Part shown: in pieces, positions 44,202-51,824 of the stretch
Layout: each line of letters opens with the position of its first letter
Numbering within the stretch: position 1 is the first letter of the stretch
Source of the DNA: Williamsia sp. 1135
GTDB taxonomy: Bacteria > Actinomycetota > Actinomycetes > Mycobacteriales > Mycobacteriaceae
Direction of reading: 5' to 3'
Assembly: GCF_002095395.1 (NCBI RefSeq)
Contig: NZ_MJEI01000078.1
Span: forward strand, 1-63,129
Length of the DNA: 63,129 bases
The notes under the pieces: generated by a model
Seen by the model: only the letters and a program-made list of their open reading frames with translations
What the model was told of the DNA's origin: nothing
Database searches by the model: none
Position numbers and translations under genes: made by a program

Positions 44202-45719
44202 ATGGTAATTCACCACTCGGCTCGGTCATCGCGGACCGAGTCGGTACCGACATGGACGCCGCCCACGGGGTCAGCTGCGCAGATAGATGCAGACAAGTGG
44301 GGCGCGCCGCGTCGGCGACGTCGATGGTTCGACAACTGGGACCCACACGTCCGCAGAGCCGCCAAGTTCCTCATTGCGGTACTCGCGCTGACACCGCTGT
44401 TCGCGCTGCTGGCCCGACAGTTCCCAGAGATCGTCTTCGATCCGTGGATCATGTTGTACGGGTTCGCGGTGTTGTCGTCGACCATCTACGCCTTCGTCCT
44501 CGCCTACGCACGGTACGAAGATCCGGCCGAGTCACGACATTCCAACCACATTGCGCCCCTGAGTTTTCCGCCCCTGCAGGCAGTGCCGACCGTGAGTTTC
44601 CTCGTGGCGATCAAAGACGAACGCGACGTGATCGAGCGGTGCGTGCGGTCGATGGTCGAGTCGGACTATCCTGGCCTCGAGGTGATCGTCGTCGACGACG
44701 CCTCTACCGATGGCACCACCGATGGCACCACCGAGATCCTGAGACACCTCACCACCGAGCTGAACTTCACGCTGATCGAACTCGCGCGCAACGTCGGGAA
44801 GAAGAACGCGTTGGTTCGCGGCGCCGAGGTCGCCACGGGTGAGGTGATCGCATTCACCGACTCCGACTGCGTCCTGGCACCGGACGCGGTGCGCCGCTGC
44901 GTCGCCGCCCTGGTGTCCGAGGCGGACCTGGGTGCGGTGTCGGGACATGCGCGCGCCCTCAACGCCGACTCCACCCTGCTGACGAAGATCCAGGACACCT
45001 GGTACGAGGGATCGTTCCGCGTCGTCAAGGCCGCCGAAGCCTCCGTCGGGTCGGTGACCTGCGTGTCCGGGCCGCTGGCGGTGTTCCGCCGCGACGCCAT
45101 CTGGAACTACTTGCCGGCGTGGGCCAATGACCGCTTTCTCGGCGGCGAGTTCAAGTTCGCCACCGACCGCCAACTCACCGGATACGTCCTGGGCCAGAAG
45201 TGGCGGGGCCGGGCGCTCAAAGACCAGTACCCCGAGTCCCCCTTTGTCGCCGCGGTCGACTACCCCGAGCGTAAGTGGCGGGTCGGCTACGTGCGGTCGG
45301 CCAAGGTGTGGACCGTGGTGCCCGAGTCACCCCGCGCGTTCTTCAAGCAACAGGTGCGCTGGAAGAAGAGCTTCATCCGCAACCTGTGCTTCTCCGGAAC
45401 GTTCATGTGGCGCAGAGGGCTTCAGCCGTCCGTCCTCTATTACGGGCACGCTGTCTGGGTCGCGGCTGCGCCACTGATGGCGATCCGGCACATGATCTGG
45501 GCACCCGTCAACGGACTGTGGCTCCTGACCGCCCTCTACCTGGGCGGCATCTTCATCAAGGGCTGCGCCTGGGCCGTCGCGTTCGCTGTCGACAACCCCA
45601 ACTCGACCCGGTGGCGTTACCGGCCGCTGATGGGGCTCATCTCCACACTCTGTCTGTCCTGGCTGCTCCCCTACTCATTGCTCACGATTCGGCGCAACAT
45701 CTGGTCGAGGTCACTGTGA
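44202..45719 (+). CDS. Membrane polysaccharide synthase, processive GT2 (NodC/hyaluronan-synthase-like)
   Basis: 505 residues. Two membrane segments near residues 65-110 come before a GT-A domain: VSFLVAIKDERDVIERCVRSMV, VIVVDDASTDGTTDGTTE, ELARNVGKKNALVRGAEVA, the DxD in AFTDSDCVLAPDAV, and the polymerase motif QxxRW in FFKQQVRWKKSFIRN. Three or four membrane segments follow. This is the layout of processive synthases that make and extrude chitin, hyaluronan or PNAG-type polymers, independent of Wzx/Wzy. The duplicated GTTDGTT in the donor loop is unusual. The acceptor sugar is inferred from the dehydrogenase upstream and the deacetylase downstream. Its stop overlaps the next gene as GTGA. 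Confidence 0.9.
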   Translation: MVIHHSARSSRTESVPTWTPPTGSAAQIDADKWGAPRRRRRWFDNWDPHVRRAAKFLIAVLALTPLFALLARQFPEIVFDPWIMLYGFAVLSSTIYAFVLAYARYEDPAESRHSNHIAPLSFPPLQAVPTVSFLVAIKDERDVIERCVRSMVESDYPGLEVIVVDDASTDGTTDGTTEILRHLTTELNFTLIELARNVGKKNALVRGAEVATGEVIAFTDSDCVLAPDAVRRCVAALVSEADLGAVSGHARALNADSTLLTKIQDTWYEGSFRVVKAAEASVGSVTCVSGPLAVFRRDAIWNYLPAWANDRFLGGEFKFATDRQLTGYVLGQKWRGRALKDQYPESPFVAAVDYPERKWRVGYVRSAKVWTVVPESPRAFFKQQVRWKKSFIRNLCFSGTFMWRRGLQPSVLYYGHAVWVAAAPLMAIRHMIWAPVNGLWLLTALYLGGIFIKGCAWAVAFAVDNPNSTRWRYRPLMGLISTLCLSWLLPYSLLTIRRNIWSRSL

Positions 45720-45823
45720 ATCTGAAGTCCAGGAAGCTCCTGCGCGCACTGTTCAGCGTCGCGTTCATCGCGTTGGCCGTCGTGGTCTACATCTTTGTGC
45801 TCAGCCGAGGAACGCTGATATGA
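45716..45823 (+). CDS. 35-residue membrane protein in the synthase operon
   Basis: GTG at 45716 overlaps the synthase stop (GTGA), and its own stop TGA at 45821-45823 overlaps the deacetylase start (ATGA at 45820). The protein is basic at the start (NLKSRKLLRALF) and forms one membrane helix (SVAFIALAVVVYIFVLS). Overlaps on both sides are strong evidence for a translated gene. It may be a small subunit of the synthase, like the short membrane partners of other synthase systems. That role is inference. Confidence 0.8.
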   Translation: MNLKSRKLLRALFSVAFIALAVVVYIFVLSRGTLI

Positions 45824-47442
45824 GGCTGCTCGAACGAGATCGCGCCGCGACCGCGCAAGCGAACATCACCCGGTCACGCGGAGCGGCGTTGATGCCCGAG
45901 CTCGGACCAGCCACCCGCCGCGGGCATGTCGGGCACCGGTTCACAGCGCTCATCGTCCGCGTTATGGCGATCGCTGTCGTGATGTCACTCGTCGCCTCGG
46001 CAGTCGGTATCTGGTGGTGGCAGAAGTACATCGGCTTCCGCGAAGACACCGCGGCGCCCACCTTCACCTCCGAAGACACCGCCTTGTACGCAGGGTGGGC
46101 CGCCGAGAACACCGGCCGTCTCGGAGCAGGATTCGGCGCGGCTCCCCTGGTGCTGACCTACCACGACATAAGCACCGACCCCGACGCGGGCGAGTACGTC
46201 ATCACGCCGGAAGCCTTTGCCGCGCAGATGAAGATGCTCCACACCGCCGGCTACCGCACCTTGACCGGCAAACAGTACGCCGACTACCTGTTGGGGGCCT
46301 CCACCCCACCGGAGCAATCAGTGGTGATCACCTTCGACGACGGCACCTCCGGCCTCTACAAGTACGCCGACACCATCCTCGACGACTACGGCTTCAGCGC
46401 CGTCAGCTTCCTGATCACATCATCGGTGGGCACTCGGCAGCCGTACTACCTGACCTGGCAACAGATCAACCGGATGCATGACTCCGGACGCTGGTCCTTC
46501 CAATCCCATACCGACGATCTGCACTACCGCACCACCGAGAACGGGCAACTACTCCCGACCATGGCCGCCCACGAGACAGTCAACGGCCAGGTCGAAGACG
46601 ACGCACAGTTCCGCGAACGCATGCTCCTCGACGTCGAGGCGTCCGAACGCAAGTTCGCTGCTCACGACCTTCCTGCACCTCAACTATTCTCCTATCCGTT
46701 CTCGGCTCCGAGCTCGCGCATCAGCAATTCTGCCGTCGAGATCTCGTCGCAGGTCATCCGCGATCACTATGCCGCCGCCTTCACCAATCAGAGCCACGCG
46801 ATCGCGCCGGCACCGGTCTCCGCCGAACAGGTCACCCCGCTCGAGCGGCTGGAGATCAAGCGCGGGGACACCGAGCGCCAACTGTTCGACCGCATGCGCG
46901 GAGCCCAGACCCTGCCCGTCACCGCGATGGACCCCGTTGCCGTCGACAGCAGCTGGCTCGAACCCGGACGCTACTTCCGAGGTCCTGTCGATGACGGTGA
47001 ATTGGCCTCGGGCATCGTTCGATTCGACGCGGACACCCTGACCTACACCGAGGCGCTGTGGGCAGCACAACGCACCGACCAGTGGACGAACTACACGCTG
47101 ACCGGTACCGCCATCGACATCCGCCGCGGCATGTCCACGGGGTTGCGGGTGCGCACCGGCTCCGGTACCGATCAATCGGTGCGGCTGATGGTCAGTCGGG
47201 ACCGCGCCACCGTCACCGACAGCGCCAACCGAACACTGGCCGGCACGGTGCTCCGCGACAGTGCCACCCACCGCGTCAAGGTCACGGTGTCGCCGCAGGA
47301 GACCAGGATCTGGGTGGACGGCGCGGTGGTGGCCACGGTGCCCTCTCGCGACGGACGCGGTGGCTTCAGCGTGATCGGCAGCAGGACCGCGGCGGCGCAA
47401 CCGTTCCCGGCGTGGACGGATCTGCAGATAGAACCCCGCTGA
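45820..47442 (+). CDS. Membrane-anchored polysaccharide deacetylase (NodB/PgaB type) with C-terminal LamG-like domain
   Basis: 540 residues. One membrane segment (VMAIAVVMSLVASAVGIWWW, about residues 48-68) leads to an outside NodB domain: PLVLTYHDIS, then VVITFDDGTSGLYKYADTILDDYGF with the catalytic aspartates, and SFQSHTDDLHY with the two metal histidines. SYPFSAPSSRISNSAVE carries the usual YPFG-like loop, altered to YPFS. Residues about 370-540 look like a concanavalin/LamG-type beta-sandwich (TGTAIDIRRGMSTGLRVRTG, TRIWVDGAVVATV). It should N-deacetylate the polymer outside the cell, giving positive charge, as PgaB does for PNAG. Confidence 0.87.
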   Translation: MRLLERDRAATAQANITRSRGAALMPELGPATRRGHVGHRFTALIVRVMAIAVVMSLVASAVGIWWWQKYIGFREDTAAPTFTSEDTALYAGWAAENTGRLGAGFGAAPLVLTYHDISTDPDAGEYVITPEAFAAQMKMLHTAGYRTLTGKQYADYLLGASTPPEQSVVITFDDGTSGLYKYADTILDDYGFSAVSFLITSSVGTRQPYYLTWQQINRMHDSGRWSFQSHTDDLHYRTTENGQLLPTMAAHETVNGQVEDDAQFRERMLLDVEASERKFAAHDLPAPQLFSYPFSAPSSRISNSAVEISSQVIRDHYAAAFTNQSHAIAPAPVSAEQVTPLERLEIKRGDTERQLFDRMRGAQTLPVTAMDPVAVDSSWLEPGRYFRGPVDDGELASGIVRFDADTLTYTEALWAAQRTDQWTNYTLTGTAIDIRRGMSTGLRVRTGSGTDQSVRLMVSRDRATVTDSANRTLAGTVLRDSATHRVKVTVSPQETRIWVDGAVVATVPSRDGRGGFSVIGSRTAAAQPFPAWTDLQIEPR

Positions 47443-48257
47443 TGCCGCAGCACCTGTCTCGACGACGAGCGTTGGGCCTGGGGCTAGGGGCCATCGCGGC
47501 CGGGGGTCTCGTCGCATGCGGTGGAGGTCAACGATCACCTGCCGACACACGCTGGGTGCCGAAGTTCGCTGCGGGACGAGGCCTGGTGACCAATGAGTAC
47601 GCACTCCGCCGATCCGAAGCAGACGGCGCGGTCACGTCACCGGACTGGACCGTGACCAGCGGGTCACTGTTCCACGACGGCGGGTGCGGATGGAGCGGCC
47701 CGATAGACGGCAATTCACCGGACTCGGGCTCGTCGAAAGCGACCGGGTCGGCAGTTCTGAGAGCTCTGTCCCAACGCGACGACTTCGCCCGCTTTTCGAT
47801 GAGCTGCGAGCTGTGGGCAGACGAGCCGACCGAGACCGAGCGGACCCCGGAGCAGGATTACGACGGTGTTCATTTCCTGTTCGGGTACCGCTCACCCGAC
47901 GACCTGTACGCAGTGACGCTGGTCCGGCGTTCGGGAACGATCGTCTGGAAGCGCAAGGCTCCCCGGGGCACCGGCGCGGGTGTGTACCGCACCATCGCCA
48001 CGGCACCGCTTCCGGCGGCGACACGCACGTGGTCGCACTTCACAGCGGACGTGGGCATCGACAACAACTCGGTGTCTCTGGCGGTCCGTCAGGATGGCGA
48101 ACTCGTCCTCGGTGCAATCGATATCGGTGCACGGCAGTCGCCGCCCCAACTACGGCCCGGGCGAGTTGGCTGGCGCGGAGACAATACCGAGTTCTGGTTT
48201 CGGAGTTTGTCGGTCGCGCCTACCGAGACTGCCGCCGCGAAGCCATCGGCCGAGTAG
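47442..48257 (+). CDS. Tat-exported lipoprotein with LamG/glucanase-like sandwich domain
   Basis: 271 residues. ATG at 47442 overlaps the deacetylase stop (TGATG). The signal SRRRALGLGLGAIAAGG carries a twin-arginine motif and the lipobox LVAC (cysteine near residue 26), so it is folded before export and then lipid-anchored. The mature part has VTSGSLFHDGGCGWSGPIDG, DYDGVHFLFGYRSPDDLYAV and RPGRVGWRGDNTEFWFRSLSV, a beta-sandwich resembling domains of family 16/DUF1080 type that bind or cut polysaccharide. Catalytic residues are not identified. It is the last operon gene and could retain or process the synthase product. Confidence 0.8.
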   Translation: MPQHLSRRRALGLGLGAIAAGGLVACGGGQRSPADTRWVPKFAAGRGLVTNEYALRRSEADGAVTSPDWTVTSGSLFHDGGCGWSGPIDGNSPDSGSSKATGSAVLRALSQRDDFARFSMSCELWADEPTETERTPEQDYDGVHFLFGYRSPDDLYAVTLVRRSGTIVWKRKAPRGTGAGVYRTIATAPLPAATRTWSHFTADVGIDNNSVSLAVRQDGELVLGAIDIGARQSPPQLRPGRVGWRGDNTEFWFRSLSVAPTETAAAKPSAE

Positions 48258-48317
48258 GCCACTTCATTACCGCAGTCTCGGCGCATCGAAAGCGCGCCCC
48301 TATGCCATCGTGGAGAA

Positions 48318-49559
48318 GTGGCACGCACATGGTTATCGGTGACAGTAGAGCTGCTCGGCGGGCGAGGCGACGAGTTATGGCCCCGGCCGGGCCGAACCTT
48401 CGCCGTCGGGCCGGCGCACACCTTCCTTGACTTCGCGACTGCCGTCAACGACGCCTTCGCGAGATGGGACCGGTCTCACTCGTCGATGTTCGTCCTCGCC
48501 GACGGTCGAATGGTCACCGACGTGCACATGGCCGCAGAGATGTCCGGTTCCATCCATGGACCCATCACCGAACCCCTCGACATCGCATCGGCGAAAGTGG
48601 CCGCAATCCTCAAGCCCGGCGACGAATTCCAATTCACCTTCGATTTGGGCGATGACTGGGTCCACCACTGCGCGATCGGTGCCGACAAGGTGGATCCGGT
48701 GCAGGTGCTCGGCATCAAACCGCCCAAGCCCCTGCCCTACTGGGGGTGGGGCGACATCCCGGACCAGTACGGGCGCCGGTGGGCCGACGACGACCGGCAA
48801 GGCGCGGCTCCGGCGAGGCCCGACCAGCCACACCCAATGCTGCAGGGGCGCTGGCCCGGGCGCGGTCAGGTGCCGGCACTCGACCGAACCGAACTCCGCG
48901 CCGCCATCGCGACGGCAGACTCCGCCCGGTTCCTCGCGGTGGTCACCGGGCATGACATCGACGACGCCCTGCAGCAGATCGGCACCGGGATCGCGATGGC
49001 ACTGCAGCAACGCCGTAAACAAGCCGAGCCGGTGGCACTGTCTATACTCAACCGCCTCACCAGCCGCGCGAGCGCCGGTGATGCGGTCCTGGCCGACGAC
49101 ATTCTCGCCCACCTGCGGGGCGTGCCGCTGGCAGGACGCGTCCTGCCGATCGACCTCGACATGCTCGGCGACGCGCTCGAGGGCGCTCTCGTCGAGTCGA
49201 GCGGTGGGTACGTCGACCTGATCACAGGCGAGGTGTACGACGGCAGCGCCACCGACGCGGACGTGGTTGGGGACGACATGGCCATCAACGTCGAAGAAGA
49301 TCCCGACCGGTGGCTCTGGTTCGACCGCGCGGACTCACAGAGCGGCTGGCGCGACATGGCCACTTTCACCGAGCGGCAGCATGATGAGAACGTTCGCGAG
49401 CGCCTCGAGCGTGCGATCGAGGGCAAGGGCGCCTTTAGCAGATTTCGCGACGTCGTTTACGGAGAAGGCCTCGGCGACCGGTGGAACGCCTTCTCCACGG
49501 ACCGTCGTATAGGCCGTGCCCGTGAATTTCTGGCGGACAACGGCATCCGCGTGGGCTGA
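48318..49559 (+). CDS. Plasmid pRiA4b ORF-3/TnpR-passenger domain protein with C-terminal UPF0158 domain
   Basis: 413 residues. The N-terminal domain (about 1-150) has FATAVNDAFARWDRSHSSMF, PGDEFQFTFDLGDDWVHHCAIG and the following PYWGWGDIPDQYG, typical of PF07929, known as the IS1096 passenger TnpR family although no recombinase activity is shown. The C-terminal part contains VDLITGEVYDG, DPDRWLWFDRADSQSGWRDMATF and GAFSRFRDVVYGEGLGDRWNAF, the UPF0158 signature. GTG at 48318 sits behind GGAGAA. It lies outside the sugar operon by 60 bp and its function is unknown. Such proteins occur widely in actinobacterial chromosomes and are not by themselves signs of an IS. Confidence 0.85.
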   Translation: MARTWLSVTVELLGGRGDELWPRPGRTFAVGPAHTFLDFATAVNDAFARWDRSHSSMFVLADGRMVTDVHMAAEMSGSIHGPITEPLDIASAKVAAILKPGDEFQFTFDLGDDWVHHCAIGADKVDPVQVLGIKPPKPLPYWGWGDIPDQYGRRWADDDRQGAAPARPDQPHPMLQGRWPGRGQVPALDRTELRAAIATADSARFLAVVTGHDIDDALQQIGTGIAMALQQRRKQAEPVALSILNRLTSRASAGDAVLADDILAHLRGVPLAGRVLPIDLDMLGDALEGALVESSGGYVDLITGEVYDGSATDADVVGDDMAINVEEDPDRWLWFDRADSQSGWRDMATFTERQHDENVRERLERAIEGKGAFSRFRDVVYGEGLGDRWNAFSTDRRIGRAREFLADNGIRVG

Positions 49560-49864
49560 GCCGGCTTCCAGTAGATCGCGGGTGGTCCACGCAACGGGGC
49601 ATAAGTAGCCGCACGGGCTAATCGCGGCATTCACCGAGTACGGCAACCATCCAGCGAGCACCTCGACGATCAGCGCCCAGCCCTGCGACCGGCGGCGGGA
49701 CACTTCGGACGTTACGCCCCCTCAGAGAGGACACACACAGTTTTGGTTTCTAGGTATGCCAGTCACGCCTGAACGCGAATGACTTGGTCGCCCGGGCTGC
49801 GAAGCTCCGGGAGACCAGGTCAACGATCCAAAACCCCCGAGTGCTTTTATCGGGAACTGTTCGG
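49560..49864. other. 305-bp gap before the peptide genes
   Basis: No gene recognised. The left half is G+C-rich. Near its right end lies a weak terminator for the minus-strand peptide gene (49830-49854). Confidence 0.4.
49830..49854 (-). terminator. Weak intrinsic terminator after the 22-residue peptide gene
   Basis: On the minus strand CCCGA and TCGGG form a five-pair stem with a nine-base loop, followed by GGTTTT. It begins 11 bases after the peptide stop. The stem is short, so efficiency is doubtful. Confidence 0.4.
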
Positions 49865-49933
49865 TTACGACCCAAATGTCTCGATGACGAATGCGATGAT
49901 CTTGAGGATGTCCAAACTGAATACTGAGGTCAT
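49865..49933 (-). CDS. Tiny hydrophobic peptide (22 residues), member A of a microprotein family
   Basis: Minus-strand ATG at 49933 and TAA at 49867-49865, with GAAGGAG placed nine bases before the start. The peptide begins MTSVFSLDILKIIAFVI and ends with ETFGS. It is nearly identical in design to the peptide at 61.9 kb: both share MTSVFSL, then a charged/polar residue, I-L, one charge, I-I-A-F-V, E, and F. The shared protein pattern with differing codons argues for translation and selection. It would form one short amphipathic helix with net charge about -1 and has no signal peptide. Function unknown. Confidence 0.78.
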   Translation of the reverse strand: MTSVFSLDILKIIAFVIETFGS

Positions 49934-50035
49934 AGAGTCTTACTCCTTCAAATGTCAACACACTTATCTATGATAAGAGTTGAGTACGGAATAAAGCATC
50001 GTGCCAATTCAGCATATAGAGGCCCAAGACAACAG

Positions 50036-50074
50036 ATGCGGTGAATTCGAATTAATTATTCGAATTCACCGCAT
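50036..50074. terminator. Perfect 17-bp inverted repeat with 5-base loop
   Basis: ATGCGGTGAATTCGAAT (from 50036) pairs perfectly with ATTCGAATTCACCGCAT (to 50074) around TAATT. It lies between the two minus-strand peptide genes, downstream of the 33-residue one. A transcript from either strand folds into the same hairpin. TTT follows on the plus strand but no T-run on the minus strand, so it may be a terminator, an RNA-stability element or a protein-binding palindrome. Confidence 0.65.
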
Positions 50075-50174
50075 TTCCTGCGATAACTGGTAGCAATTCT
50101 TTCATCGAGACGGGCGAGTCGACCGCTTCGAAATCAGCGGAGCCTAGTGAAAACCGGTTTAACGACTCTTCAGA

Positions 50175-50276
50175 TCACTGGACTCCGGCGACGAAAAAGA
50201 GCAAGAGGTCCATCGCCCAGGGAGTGGTGTTCAAGAAGCCATCGATAGCGGCGTCAATCGTGGTGTATGTCGACAT
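50175..50276 (-). CDS. Tiny hydrophobic peptide (33 residues), member C
   Basis: Minus-strand ATG at 50276, TGA at 50177-50175, with an excellent GAGGGAGA five bases ahead of the start. The peptide reads MSTYTTIDAAIDGFLNTT, then PWAMDLLLFFVAGVQ. The first half is polar with two aspartates, the second a short hydrophobic helix. It has no signal peptide. It is followed 240 bp later by the 22-residue peptide on the same strand, so the two may be expressed together, as small porin gene pairs are in corynebacteria. The analogy is structural only. A longer in-frame start upstream exists but lacks a ribosome site. Confidence 0.72.
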   Translation of the reverse strand: MSTYTTIDAAIDGFLNTTPWAMDLLLFFVAGVQ

Positions 50277-50797
50277 TGAAGTCTCCCTCTGGTTCGTGTG
50301 TGGCCGCCGGCGTTGGGTGCAGGCGTAAGCGAGCGCTACGGCACATGCTCGCACGCTCGCCGCGTTGCATTCTGCCTGGGCCCGGCGAACCTTGCAGGCC
50401 GGGGTTGGCACTCATGTGCGGTGACCGCCCACCAGAGGGTGGTCAATCAAGGGTGGTGCCGCCCAGAGTGTCCGGGCGGCACCACCGAATGGATAGGGAT
50501 CAGTCACCTGGTGGCGACTGGACTACTGAGTTGCATACCCCGGCACGACCATCTGACCGGGCGCAACGAAGCACAAGCTACGTCGATAGGCACCTCCCTC
50601 ATCGTCCTGGCCCCGCCACCTGGATGGCGCGACCACATCGCTGTGGGAAATGTTCTAGCACCCACTCGTGCCGCTCGCAAGACCCTCGGCGTGAGTTTTT
50701 CGACTCAATGGTGCTCAGACACAGCACGACTGATCTCTCGGGCCACGTTGGCCGGCCACCGAGCGCTGATCGGGTCCGAAACACGCATACTGAACCG
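50277..50797. other. 521-bp intergenic region with a 13-bp hairpin
   Basis: It should contain the promoter of the 33-residue peptide (minus) and of the phosphatase (plus). Frames crossing it have no motif. A perfect hairpin lies at 50452-50486. No other gene is seen. Confidence 0.45.
50452..50486. repeat. Perfect 13-bp inverted repeat
   Basis: GGTGGTGCCGCCC and GGGCGGCACCACC are separated by nine bases. There is no T-run on either side. It could be a factor-independent actinobacterial terminator or an operator upstream of the peptide gene. Confidence 0.5.
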
Positions 50798-51277
50798 GTG
50801 AACATTCTTGTGGTGTGCACCGGCAACATCTGCCGGTCGCCGATTGCCCAGCGCATGCTCGAACAGCGGAGCAGCGCGCTCGGATTGGGCTGGACCGTCT
50901 CCAGTGCCGGCACCCGCGCCATGAACGGCCACGACATGCACCCCGAGAGCGCCCGAGCACTGCGGGCTCTAGGCCTCGACCCGCTCCCCTTCGCGTCCCG
51001 CTTTCTGACCCCGCCCCTCATTGCCGACAGCGACCTGGTCCTATGCCTGGCCCGCGACCATCGGGCCGCAGCCCGCCAGTTGGCACCGATCCGCTGGCGC
51101 ACGATCATCACCCTCCGCGAAGCCGGCCTCGACCCTGCCGTCAGTGCCGACCGCAACGCTGCATCCCTGGACATCGCCGATCCCCTGGGCAAACCGGCGG
51201 CAGAGTTCGACAGGGCCGCGGCCGAGATCGCCGAAGCAATCGATGCGGCGATCCCCGTGATCAGCGGAGGGCTGTAA
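50798..51277 (+). CDS. Low-molecular-weight protein tyrosine phosphatase (Wzb/PtpA-like)
   Basis: 159 residues. The GTG at 50798 gives the correct N-terminus VNILVVCTGNICRSPIAQRML, with the P-loop CTGNICRS (catalytic Cys near residue 7, Arg near 13). The general-acid region is LDIADPLGKP, matching the DP motif. Codons upstream of the GTG in the open frame look noncoding. In exopolysaccharide systems such phosphatases remove phosphate from the tyrosine tail of Wzc-like kinases. The kinase of this window is 27 kb away, so the link is an inference. The strength of the P-loop makes the family certain. Confidence 0.93.
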   Translation: MNILVVCTGNICRSPIAQRMLEQRSSALGLGWTVSSAGTRAMNGHDMHPESARALRALGLDPLPFASRFLTPPLIADSDLVLCLARDHRAAARQLAPIRWRTIITLREAGLDPAVSADRNAASLDIADPLGKPAAEFDRAAAEIAEAIDAAIPVISGGL

Positions 51278-51324
51278 TCGCGGCATGCCGCATCAGGGCT
51301 TCTCGACTCGGCAATACTGAGGCG

Positions 51325-51534
51325 ATGACGGATCACTCGCATGGCACGCCCGAAACCCTGAGCGACGACGAACTCGTGGAGCACATAAAAGACCTACGGG
51401 CACGCGTACAAGCGGCGTTAGTCAGCACCACGCCCGAAGGCGACCAACTCGAGCACAATGACAGTCGAGACGAACTCGACCACGCGAACGTGGTCGCCCG
51501 CAATCGCAATATCGACGTCCCGCCCGGACGGTAG
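51325..51534 (+). CDS. Small acidic protein, 69 residues
   Basis: ATG at 51325 to TAG at 51534. It begins MTDHSHGTPETLSDDELVEH, continues with a short helix (IKDLRARVQAAL) and a charged segment with DQLEHNDSRDELDHANVVARN. No membrane segment or cysteine. Codon use is normal for the genome. It lies 47 bp after the phosphatase and could be co-transcribed. Not a recognised family. Confidence 0.6.
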   Translation: MTDHSHGTPETLSDDELVEHIKDLRARVQAALVSTTPEGDQLEHNDSRDELDHANVVARNRNIDVPPGR

Positions 51535-51824
51535 TCGTGCACCGCACTACGAACTATGCGCGGTGGAACTTCTGGCTGGGTCGTCTGTTCTGCCGGGGTG
51601 CCATGGGGGGCTTGAGTCAGAGCTGAGGTTCCGCCGTTCTGGAGAACGCTTCTCGCCCTCAGAGAGGGCCACCACCATCATAAGACGAGTTAGGTCTGCG
51701 CCCTACATCACCACCAGCAAACCAGCTCCGCAGCCGCCGGCTCATACAAAGAAGGTGATGTTGTTGCCCGACGTCTCTGACAGGCTCGCGAGGGTAGTGA
51801 TCCCTCCAGGAGATGAGATGAGTC

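Noticed and set aside
50298-50797. Long plus-strand frames leading into the phosphatase
   Set aside because: The phosphatase homology begins exactly at GTG 50798; upstream translation looks random.
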